DNA of 64,000 nucleotides from Novakomyces olei. Its lineage: Eukaryota; Ascomycota; Novakomycetes; Novakomycetales; Novakomycetaceae. The stretch spans positions 434,001-498,000 of the forward strand of contig JADEYG010000002.1 of the NCBI GenBank assembly GCA_016906335.1. Reading direction: 5' to 3'. The notes under the pieces are model-generated. The model worked only from the letters and a program-made list of their open reading frames with translations. It searched no databases and was not told where the DNA came from. The position numbers were made by a program, and so were the translations under genes. Shown here piece by piece: positions 45,501-54,581 of the stretch (positions are counted from its first letter, which is position 1; each line of letters begins with the position of its first letter).

Positions 45501-46354
45501 CAGATCAAAGCACCGAAATCACTAACGGAACATTTAAAGACGAGAGTTTCACGCTTTCTGTTGACACAGAATCCCTAAATGGACTGAATGCTTTTTTTCA
45601 GCAAGCCAGTGCTACCATAGTATTTATGCAGGAGCATTATACAACCTTGAAGCGAGCCGTTGAGCAGACTATGCAAATGCTGAATGAACTTCCGATCGCA
45701 TATAAAATGCTGCATGCCGATATAGCAGACGCTAAAAATGAAGCTTTCTTTTCGTCGAATTCCGGTTCTGCTTTAAATGTAAATGAAAATTCTGAAAAGG
45801 AGCGAGAGATTCTACTCGGAGCAATATTTCACCAGGCCATGCGGCTATACCCGCGTGAACCGAGTGAGATGATGGTCCTTTATGCTCATGTCATGGGCGT
45901 CATTTCTAAGCTACAGGGGCTGCAAATGGCACTAGTAAAACCTCACAAGCTTCAAGATGACATCCTGAAGCATTTGTCTGAGTCAGCTCGGCATGAAGCA
46001 ACGCTTCGACGACACGATCGTTGGTCTGGATCTTTTGGAAGCCTTTTACCCGAAGGAAGTTCTAAAGCAATGACAAGTATCTCCCTGTTTGGTGATGCGA
46101 CCAGCCGTATTCAGGCCAGTACAGCAGAACTGCTCACAATGGAGCAGAAAGAGATTGCTCGAAAATCCCGGAAGCTACAAAAGCTTCAGACCCGGCTTGC
46201 AAACGAGGTTGCGGCTTTTCAGGATCATCATGCAATTGCGCAGAAAAAGAATTTGCTTGCTTTTGCACGAAGTCAGCTAGTTGCTCAACGAGCAAGGCTC
46301 AAGGACTTGCGTGATGCAATACCCGACTATATGCGCGAGTCGAATCTTAGGTGA
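42529..46354 (+). CDS. Vrl1/VARP-like VPS9-domain ankyrin-repeat protein
   Basis: Exons 42529-42859 and 42903-46354, with a 43-bp intron (GTATTT ... TATAG), give 1260 residues. An N-terminal domain (about 1-160) leads to a VPS9 GEF core at about 355-400 (GGDFLIPLLLMVILRAE, IYSNIAYM, YALSSLEA). Ankyrin repeats follow at about 635-790 (NTALHILTD, GMYPLHVHTK, GATALHLSVRY, ATPLHCACRE), then a PX-like segment at about 820-930 (FSELYHCIQR, LHAEEFL, YPLLRVFLRP) and a C-terminal helical region. This is the architecture of yeast Vrl1, a subunit of the endosomal VINE sorting complex, related to animal VARP/Ankrd27; the VPS9 module would activate Rab5/Rab21-type GTPases. Assignment rests on domain order, so orthology is likely but not proven. 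Confidence 0.85.
42860..42902 (+). other. Intron of the VPS9 gene
   Basis: 43 bp, GT..AG, phase 1, joining HK to GFKNS. Confidence 0.8.
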
Positions 46355-46785
46355 TCAAGGTATGATTTTTTGGTTTGCATAAGAACTGCATACAATAGAT
46401 TAATATTTTCAAATTTTCATGTAAATACAATATCCCTCCCCCCAAAAATAAAGAATAAAATAAATCAAAGCATGGAGCTTTCTCGTCTGCGTAGACCAGT
46501 CCACTCGGATGTGTAACGAGTCCTTCTGTGATTCAAAAAACGGCTTCACTGAAATTATTTGATTGGCCGTTTGCTACAAATGATCTTCCATCGCATGTAA
46601 TACAACTTTATAATCGGTACATAATACGAAGTTCTAAGGTCTATAATCAAAAATTTCAGTTTACAGCCATATTCGCTGCTTTCAGCTCATGTTATACAAG
46701 ACTTATTAAATATGATGTAATTAGTTGCTCAATCAAATCGATTATACCGATTACTGGAACACTTATTGTCGGGAAAAGCGACCAT
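46355..46785. other. Convergent 3' intergenic region
   Basis: Between the VPS9 gene (+) and aldolase (-). AATAAA-like signals occur near 46446-46460. No gene seen. Confidence 0.5.
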
Positions 46786-47901
46786 TTACAGAGTATTTGT
46801 GCAGTTGAAGTCATCAAGCGCGACTTCAACACGAGCACGCATAGTCTCTTCGCCCTTGCGCACCCAGACACGAGGATCATAGAACTTCTTATTCGGGTTG
46901 TGCTCACCATCAGGGTTACCGGTCTGAGTGAGTAGATAATCCTTCTTGCTAAGCATGTAGTCGCGGATACCACAAGTGTAGGCGAATTGCAGATCGGTAT
47001 CAAGGTTGACCTTGACTACACCGTGGCTGATCGCATCAAGGTACTCTTGTTTGCCAGAGCCGGAGCCACCGTGGAAAACAAAGAATACAGGCTTTGTGTT
47101 GTCCGTCTCAAGCTGTCCCTGAACATACTTTTGATGCTTGCCCAGCAGCTCCGGATGCAAACGCACGTTACCTGCCTTGTAAACACCATGTACGTTTCCA
47201 AAGGCAGCAGCAATAGAAAAGTTCTTGGAAACTTTAGACAGAGTGCTCTGAATGTCCCAGATATCCTCAGGCTGAGTGTAGAGAGAGTTGTTGTCTACGC
47301 TGGTGTTGTCAACACCGTCCTCCTCACCGCCAGTGATTCCAATCTCCATCTCGAGCCATTGGCCCATCTTAGAAGCACGCTCGAAGTAGGCCTTGGTATG
47401 GCGGATGTTCTCCTCCTTGGGCTCTTCTGAGAGATCAATCATGTGAGAGCTGAAGAGGGGCTCGTTGTGCAATCTGTAATAAGCCTCGTCTGCTTCAAGC
47501 ATTCCGTCCAACCATGGTAGCAATTTCTTGGCGCAATGGTCAGTGTGCAATACGACGGGAATGCCATAAGAAGGAGCAATTGAGCGAATATAATGCGCAG
47601 CCGCAATGGCTCCAGCAATTGAAGCTTTTTGGCCGTCATTGCTCAGGCCTTTTCCAGCGAAAAACTGAGCACCACCCTGAGATGTTTGCAGAATGATGGG
47701 AGAGCGCTTGTTGCGCGCTGCTTCCATTGCAGCTACAGCAGTGCTGCTGGACGTTACGTTGATTGCTGGTAGAGCAAAGCCCTTCTCTTGGCAGTAAAGG
47801 AAGAGTTTGCGAACATCTTCGCCAGTGATAACACCGGCCGGTACAATCTGGTGGTTGAGTACAAGACAGGCACTTTATCATCTTACGTCGAGGACACCCA
47901 T
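46786..47901 (-). CDS. FBA1: Class II fructose-bisphosphate aldolase
   Basis: Exon 1 is only 15 nt (47901-47887, MGVLD), followed by a 39-bp intron and exon 2 at 47847-46786, giving 358 residues, the usual length. The protein cleaves fructose-1,6-bisphosphate to DHAP and glyceraldehyde-3-phosphate in cytosolic glycolysis and gluconeogenesis. Zinc and substrate landmarks are FALPAINVTSSSTAVAAMEA, VVLHTDHCAKK (zinc histidine), EMEIGITGGEEDGV, FGNVHGVYKAGNV (zinc histidine), FFVFHGGSGSG (zinc histidine) and VKVNLDTDLQFAYT. The start is supported by MGVLD, the common fungal N-terminus, and by the splice restoring the frame. Confidence 0.96.
47848..47886 (-). other. Very short intron of the aldolase gene
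   Basis: 39 bp, GTAAGA ... CACCAG, phase 0, five codons after the start. Confidence 0.8.
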
Positions 47902-49181
47902 TGTTTTTGGAATGAAAGTTCAGCAAGGTAGAAGCAGGTTCAAAGTTGATTCGGCCTCGAGGAAGGTATGGAATAAACTAATTCTAATTGAGGGGCTAAA
48001 CATGTATTATATATATTTCTTAGTATCGAAATACAAAGTGGTTCGGGGAAACGAGTATGATTTTCTTTCTCGTTCTGCGGCGGAATGAATGACATATGTG
48101 TGTGATATGATTGGGATGACACATGAGATTACACAGATCCCCATGAACAATCGTTATTGGCGCATTCAGCGTGTAAAAAAGGAATAAGGAGTGATTCTGT
48201 CCAGGCGGAATATTAAAATTTATGTAATGTTATATGTGTAATAGTTTATATGTAATGGAGTAAGTATCGCACCCATTATAATAATCCATACAAATCGTGT
48301 CCACAAATCGTTGCCTTATTTACAGCTGCACGTGCAGATTTACAATTAAAATTCAGTAAAGGCCAATGCGCAGTTTGCGAGTAGTAATTCCGTATCGATG
48401 CTTGAAATTTTAGAAGCGAATTAAAAAGCTATGCTTTGTGCATATTATATAGGATTTTTAGTCGACATCAGTTACCAAAAATAGGGCTTTTGTGTTAGCA
48501 GTGTTGTGAAATTATAAAAAGGTTCATGTACTACTTCAAGGATGAGATTTCTAATGCTTTTTGGTGGAAGCGGTAATACTTTTATTGCTACATCGAGCAT
48601 TCATAGTCGGCGAGAGAGCGGAGTCAACAATCGTTCCATACTTTCTGCCTAATAATGTTACATTATTTTATTTAATGCTCATTAGCGCAGTTTTATTAAT
48701 TCGTACCTGGCTCGATGCGTGGGAGCTATTGAGCACGTGTGTATCGATCTGACTATAGGAAGGGCTTGCTTTTTCTTCGCACGGTGACTGAGGCCTGGAA
48801 AGGCCAACAAGCCAGATTATTAACGTCTATTTATAACAGGAAGTACATATGTTTCGGGTTAGGGTTAGATACCGCAATCCATTTGTGCGAGAGGATGATC
48901 ATCACGCTGATGCAATACTGTAAGATCAAATTGACCGCTATCTCCTACTACCATCACGTCTTTGCACAGAGCAATCTACCATCATAGTTAATCACCATAC
49001 AATACAGGTTTGGTTTATTAATAGCATTCCCCTGACAATGCTGATAATACAATGCTCTCTTGTGTGGAACACTTTAAATTTTCGCTTTTTTTCAAGCATC
49101 AGCCGTGAAATCGTAATTTGATTCAGTTTAGCAACTTTGACACACACATTACGAGTTGAGCTCCTTAATGAGTCGGGCAAT
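47902..49181. other. Intergenic: aldolase promoter and bL9m 3' region
   Basis: 1.28 kb. Short ORFs (48561-48752 and 48739-48987 on +) have no recognisable domain or homologous copy in the window and are not called. No RNA gene seen. Confidence 0.5.
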
Positions 49182-49983
49182 CTACAGCAAAACAACCGAT
49201 ATATCTTGTATCCGTCCGCTTCCCAGCGAGATCTGCACATTATGCTCACCAGCCGATTTGATCATGTCACTTCCATCCGTAAATTTTAGCCGTGAAGGAT
49301 CAATGTGTGGTACGCCATAATCCTGTTCTAATACGCTGCTTAGCATAGCTGCGTCCAAGCCGGCCGCCTGTGCTTCATGGAGCCGTTCCATTCCAAAATA
49401 TAGTGTTTTAGGTAAATTGTCAAACTGCTTATCATTGATGTTTAAAGACTTATTTGGGGTCTTTGCCTGGGCGGTCGTCCCTTTCAATTGTTTTTCGGAT
49501 TTCGACTTTGTTCCTTGTGCCTCCGCTTTCTGCGAAACAGTTTCACCTGCATCATGGCGTACGGCAGCAACAACAGCCGATGTTCGAGTCGAAATGATCG
49601 CTTCAGCCGGTAGAGGTTTTCGTTTGTCATAGAACACAGCTTTACCTGATGCCATGAGACGAGACCGATAAAAGCCACGCGCTACCGAGACGATCTCACC
49701 TAAAAAAGGTCAGAGTAAATTACGGTCTTGAATTTTAAAATAAAATAACATGGCAACATGATATTTTAAAAGCAACTAACCTCGCCGACCGATTTGAGGA
49801 ATCGCATCAGAAGTCACTACAACTTTTATCTTGCCGGAGCCTCGTCTCATGCAGCGCCGAGATAAAATCGCCTAAATCCCTTTAGTATTAATACAACATG
49901 GATCAAAATACCGATGAGGTGAAGGACCGAAATTGGGGCAGTTCAGTTCCAATGGCCGAAGCCAACCGGGAGAAACTCGCCAT
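49182..49983 (-). CDS. Mitochondrial large-subunit ribosomal protein bL9m
   Basis: Three exons, 49983-49912, 49871-49781 and 49699-49182, with introns of 40 and 81 bp, give 226 residues in frame. Exon 1 encodes a presequence (MASFSRLASAIGTEL; QFRSFTSS). The bL9 N-terminal domain follows: KIKVVVTSDAIPQIGRRGEI across intron 2, then VSVARGFYRSRLMASGKAVF, matching the conserved G-E-x-V-x-V-x-x-G-Y-x-R-N-x-L-x-P-x-G-x-A signature. A fungal-type extension ends in a C-terminal domain (ISLGSGRIQD). bL9 bridges the ribosome surface in bacteria; the fungal mitochondrial protein is MRPL50-like. The short 5' exon and the 40-bp intron are my own reading and deserve RNA support. Confidence 0.85.
49700..49780 (-). 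other. Intron 2 of bL9m
   Basis: 81 bp, GTTAGT ... TTTTAG, phase 1; it splits the glycine codon of the conserved GEIV motif. Confidence 0.85.
49872..49911 (-). other. Intron 1 of bL9m
   Basis: 40 bp, GTATTT ... ATTTAG with branch-like TACTAAA close to the acceptor; phase 0. Confidence 0.7.
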
Positions 49984-50183
49984 GGCCACGAGACCGCTCT
50001 CTAAGTTTTCCTTGCTTTATATTATTTTTATTATAAACTCCTTCCTATCAAGTCTTTTCACGAGATGCGCTTTAGCCAAGCAATCATACCTGGAAATATG
50101 AGACTGGATATTTTATATCCAAGTAACATTATCATCAACGACATGGCATCGTTGAGGTTATAATAAATTGGCATCAATTTTCG

Positions 50184-50650
50184 TTCATACAAGTCGATGA
50201 GTAATCAGTCCACTACGATACGCTTAGTGTATAATAAACGATGTTAAACCTATAAAAGTCTAATGTATGTATTTAAAAGTCATTTTCCACCTTCCAATAA
50301 GTTTGTACTAGCGCTGTCTTTCTTCTTGCTGATATCGATTGAAAGAAGATTTTACTTGATTAGCATCGTGACAAAGTTGTATTCTAATATTAAATCAAAG
50401 CAGTGCCAACTCAAGCTCTTTAATACTGCTCTCTGGAGCATAAGTAAAACTGTAAAATAGATGAAACTCAAACTGGTCCATTCTTTTGGAACCATTCCCT
50501 AAAGGTTGATCGCTCCCACGCAGTAAATCCTCGCGTTTTATTCGTCTTCGATTAAGACCATTGATTATCGTCCATGCAATCTTCGTAACTTGTATAGTCT
50601 GCTACCGGAATTTTACCGACTGCTCTCGCGTCTTTGGCAGAGGTCAATCT
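50184..50650. repeat. Duplicated block, copy 1 (3' of the secreted repeat gene)
   Basis: Near-identical to 63195-63655 (only a few substitutions and small indels seen), from TTCATACAAGTCG through the segment just downstream of the secreted-protein stop codon. The shared block and the flanking homologous genes show a segmental duplication of this locus. Confidence 0.9.
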
Positions 50651-50654
50651 GTTT

Positions 50655-51251
50655 TCAGGCTTTCATTGCGATAGACATTTCATAGACACGTGAAGATATA
50701 CATTTCAAATAATCAGCGATAGGTTTTCGACCCGTTACTTTTTTGAGATGGTGAGTGAAGCAGAAATCCTCATAGTGATTTATCATCGTAACGAAGTCTT
50801 CTCTACTTAAGGTGATCCCGGATTCAGGATAAACTGGCTCCTTGGAAATATGGGTACTGGCCTTTCCATGTTGTCTTTGAGGAAAAACTGGCCCATGGAT
50901 ACTGGCCGTTCCACGTTCTCTCTTACGAAGCTCTGACTCAAATCCCTTTTTGCCTTTCCCTCCTCTATTTTCTCCATACTGACGAATGATATCAATGTAT
51001 TCTCCGGAGGAGACTCCGCTTGTATCCTCTGCATCTCCTCTCTTATGAAGCTCTGACTCAAATCCCCTTTTGCCTTCCCCTCCTCTGTTTTCTCCATACT
51101 GACGAATAATGTCAACGTATTCTCCGGAGGAGACCTCGCTTATAGGAAGCGATAGAGCTGATACCAACCCACGAGATCCAGGATGGAGAGTAAAGGCATT
51201 TTGCGAGACCGCAAGGAACAAAAAATATGCAATTTTTGCGGGTGCGTGCAT
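50655..51251 (-). CDS. Secreted repeat protein with dibasic (Kex2-like) sites
   Basis: 198 residues. MHAPAKIAYFLFLAVSQ is a likely signal peptide. Two 31-residue repeats (about 41-71 and 80-110) share SSGEY(V/I)DIIRQYGENRGG and GFESEL, each ending in KR and carrying an internal KR or KK. The second half has a weaker third copy (LSREDFVTMINHYEDFC) and two other cysteines or so, with no known domain. Repeats closed by KR in a secreted protein are what Kex2-processed peptide precursors look like, but an unprocessed secreted protein or effector is equally possible. A TATATATA box at 51343-51350 lies about 95 bp upstream. A related, partial copy lies at 63599-64000. Function unknown. Confidence 0.7.
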   Translation of the reverse strand: MHAPAKIAYFLFLAVSQNAFTLHPGSRGLVSALSLPISEVSSGEYVDIIRQYGENRGGEGKRGFESELHKRGDAEDTSGVSSGEYIDIIRQYGENRGGKGKKGFESELRKRERGTASIHGPVFPQRQHGKASTHISKEPVYPESGITLSREDFVTMINHYEDFCFTHHLKKVTGRKPIADYLKCISSRVYEMSIAMKA

Positions 51252-51342
51252 TTCTTGTAAAAGACTGATCGTCGACCACCTTTAATTGAGACTAGCAACG
51301 ATGGAAAATATTTGTGGGCTTAAGGTGAGCGCAAAGGAACGG

Positions 51343-51350
51343 TATATATA
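51343..51350 (-). promoter_or_regulatory. TATA box of the secreted repeat gene
   Basis: TATATATA about 95 bp upstream of the ATG at 51251 on the minus strand. Motif and distance only. Confidence 0.5.
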
Positions 51351-51351
51351 C

Positions 51352-52900
51352 AGGGACAGAGAGATACCCTCTCAAGCACAATACAGAGACCGTATTATTC
51401 AACGGAGGTTTCATTCAATGCTCTCACGCTTCTTTTCTGGTTTCCGAAACTGAGCACCAATCCCAACTGGTTGCAAACTTGAGTATTGCATTGATGGATG
51501 AGAGCCAAGGCAATTTAAAACATGTACTACTTCACCATGCTTCTGTGTGACTGATACAAAATTCAACATTACCAAAAAAATAAAAATGATAGGGAACGAA
51601 TGTACGTCAGGGTCCGGACTAGGCCATAAATGTAGAAGTATCTATTGATTGCGAGACTCGATAAGGAATAGACCCATAATAGTCTGCAATCTGAGAAAAT
51701 GGGTTGCATTGCGTTGGCTGTCACGTACATGTATGAGAATATTAAATCTTTCTTGCTTGCACCTTGCTCTAAAACAGACGATTCCGCAATTCGTGTCCGC
51801 TCTCTTTGTAGCACATCATGCAATCAGGGAGCTCCCTACCATTTTGTTTGTCTGATAATGATTCGATTAAGCAGATCGGTTAGAACGTTTCGTTTAGTGT
51901 CGGTCAAGCATCTGATAAAAGTAGCTCCGATAGGATCAATGTTCTCGAGAGCATCCAACGGTTCATGGCTCTTAAATAATATAGAACCTACAGCTTATAT
52001 ATTACGGGAAGTATGCTTGATTTTATTTGTCCAAACTCTGTCGCCGACCAAATTCATAGTCTACCTTTTTTGGTAACACGTGCACTTTTTACTTTGTACT
52101 TGTAAAACACGACCACGTGAAATACTACGACAACACATTCGCGGAGTAACGTCATGTTTGTCCATGTTGTATACCAGATAATTTTGATTGTGATGCATCG
52201 TATTTGGTTAGAGTTGAATAATTATAGCTCTTGTTAAGTTCGGACGGTCGAAATTAACTATCTGACTGTGTAATAGAGAATGATAATGGTCTCTCTCCTA
52301 AGGCTCAGAGGAGCGAACAGGGATAAATATTTAAATATTCAATATAAATATGGTAGTACCAGAATATAGATTTTGTAGGAGATTTCAATAAGTGAGTTCC
52401 ATTTCGCAACAGATATATATATTCTATAAATGTAAATGATTTAGACAAGACAATAATTAATTAACTGAGCAACTGTGCCTTATATACTAATTGCACGTGC
52501 TTGAGAGTCCTTTCATCCCAAAAGGTTCCTTCTATGTACATCCTAATAATTATTTACTGGACGTAACAATACCTCTTATTCTATTATTCTAAGGAAAACT
52601 GCTCAATTTATCTTTAGAAATCTGCAGAAAGTTGAGCGCACGTGGCAATGGCGTAGTCCATATATCAGTGACATTTATTCAAATGCAAATTGCAAATTAT
52701 TGATTCTCCATCCTGTAACAAATATATATATATATATATATATTTATTTATATATGGTTTGATGATTACATGACTTTTGTTTATATGTACGCACACCTTT
52801 AACGCGAAAAACATGACTATATTCATAATAATACGAAAGATCAAAAATTACACAAAAGAATCCGTATCATATGCGCCACTAACGCGAGCATATCGAGACA
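51352..52900. other. Intergenic region with a relic LTR and AT repeat
   Basis: No gene supported; the 125-codon frame at 51699-52076 (+) has no recognisable feature. Contains an LTR relic (about 52230-52405) and an AT microsatellite (about 52723-52745). The right end includes the promoter of the zinc transporter gene. Confidence 0.5.
52230..52405 (-). repeat. Relic LTR of the Copia-A family
   Basis: In reverse complement it shows GAAATCTCCT, ATTTATCCCTG, CTCTGAGCCTTAGGAG, CAGTCAGATAGTTAAT and CGTCCGAACTT in the same order as the LTRs at 35191-36152. Strongly diverged, so old. No internal sequence nearby. Confidence 0.6.
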
Positions 52901-54156
52901 ATGGCTATGAAATCGGGAACTCAGGTGAGCAGCGCGCCATTTATGCCTTACGTCGCCCTTGCTATATTGCTTGGTGCGACAGCTGCGGCAATTGGGTCTA
53001 TCGCTTTCCCAGAAAGCGTATTTGTAAGTTTTGAAGCTCATCTCATTGATCGAGAGTTCAAGGTGGCCAGTTCAAATCCCGTGGTCTTTATTTAACACGT
53101 TTCTAGGATACACATTTGATTGACCGGATCCATGGATATGCCGCAAACTATTTTCACAATCCTGGAAAATCGGACCTGTCCATCTTCTCTCGCGTTAACG
53201 CGTATCTGTTCCCAGGATCGGCTGCCACAAATGCTCTATTGGCAACAGCCTACATTTCAGGGCCACCAAATTTTTTGCTCTATCTAATCCCTGCTGATTT
53301 GGATCCGCACAAGCTGAATTACCTTGTTGCATTTGCCGCGGGTGGGCTGCTTGGAGATGTCTTTCTCCATCTTCTACCCCAGACTTTTCTAGGTGAGGCC
53401 ACTGATGGAGTTTACACGTTCCGTGCTATGGGATCCTCTGATACTATACTACAAGGTGCCGCCTTGATGCTGGGCTTCGTTAGCTTTTTCATTATGGACA
53501 AAGTCATGCGCGTTCTTACGGGATCAGTTCATTCTCATTCCCACTCCCCTTCTGAACATGAATCCTCTGGTCATACGCACGGCGGTGACAAGGACGGGAA
53601 AACAGAAAAGGATCAAGGCTCAGAAAAAGTTAAACCAACTGCGTATTTAAATTTGGTGGCTGATTTTTGTCACAATATTACAGACGGCCTGGCTATCGCT
53701 GCATCGTTTTATGTGTCTACATCTATTGGTGCTACAACGACTGCTGCAGTATTTTTGCACGAAATACCAGCAGAAATGGGAGATTGCTCTATTCTTATTC
53801 GGGCGGGCTACTCTAAATTTCGTGCAGCCGGACTGCAATTCGTTACTGCTCTCGGAGCACTTTCTGGAACATTGATCGGAATCGCTATCAATGCTGCTGC
53901 ACGTGACGCTGCTGCTCACATGGATTCTGTTGATAATGGCAGCAGTAATTTATTTGGTTTAGCCACAAATATTGGTGCGGAAGATTTAGTACTGCCTTTT
54001 ACTGCGGGCTCTTTTCTGTATATTGCATGTTTGGGCGTTGTGCCTGAACTTTTGGAAATCGAAGCCGGTTCACCCCGGACGGTGGAGTTACGAAGAGCGG
54101 GTCTTCAAGTCGTGGCTATGCTATTGGGTGTTTCACTTATTGGGTCTCTGAGCTGA
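52901..54156 (+). CDS. ZIP family zinc transporter, Yke4/KE4 (SLC39A7) type
   Basis: Exons 52901-53023 and 53107-54156, with an 83-bp intron (GTAAGT ... TCTAG), give 390 residues. The N-terminus has a hydrophobic leader (PYVALAILLGATAAAIG). Further membrane segments include LNYLVAFAAGGLLGDVFLHL, LGFVSFFIMD and the C-terminal LQVVAMLLGVSLIGSL. A His-rich cytosolic-type loop (HSHSHSPSEHESSGHTHGG, about 183-200) precedes the metal-site motifs HNITDGLAIA (about residue 230) and HEIPAEMGD (about 259), diagnostic of the LIV-1/KE4 group. KE4 proteins move zinc out of the ER/Golgi lumen to the cytosol. The start is the first ATG giving a leader; it could lie further upstream. Confidence 0.93.
53024..53106 (+). 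other. Intron of the ZIP transporter gene
   Basis: 83 bp, GTAAGT ... TTCTAG, phase 0, joining SVF to DTHLID. Confidence 0.85.
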
Positions 54157-54581
54157 CAAATGAGCCGCAACAAAATATAGTCAAGGAAAATAAAGATAGA
54201 ATTTGAAAAGGGCATAAACGTTCAACACAATCATTTTGGTAAATATATGTTTGAAATGAATAGTCAACGTCCTGTGACAGGGTTGCCAGAATAAGCGTGA
54301 AGACAGACACAAATAAATATATAAATATATATATACACAAATATATGCCATTACGTTTTCTCGAATAATGTCAGACCAGTTTCCATTGACTCATTACCAT
54401 TTTCCTCTTCTTTACAACAACGGCTTATGCAATATAACATTCATCATTACTAACCATTGCTCAAATGAACACGCTATTTTAAAATTAAAAAGAACTGAAT
54501 AAAAGTGATGTAAAAATAAAAATGAAACCAATACAAAAATAATCAAAAGTTAACCCACCTTCTAATTGTCTCGTTTTTTTA
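54157..54581. other. Convergent 3' intergenic region
   Basis: AT-rich tails of the zinc transporter (+) and GATA factor (-) genes, with AATAAA-like motifs. Nothing else seen. Confidence 0.5.

Noticed and set aside
48855-48869. Telomere-like GGGTTAGGGTTAG
   Set aside because: Only two units; chance occurrence is likely and no array is present.
48561-48987. Two short overlapping ORFs between aldolase and bL9m
   Set aside because: No domain, no duplicate, AT-rich and not supported by context.
51699-52076. 125-codon plus-strand ORF
   Set aside because: No recognisable motif or coding bias; it overlaps AT-rich intergenic DNA.
53060-53095. tRNA-like B-box (AGTTCAAATCCC)
   Set aside because: It lies in the zinc transporter intron; no acceptor stem, A-box or cloverleaf could be drawn around it.
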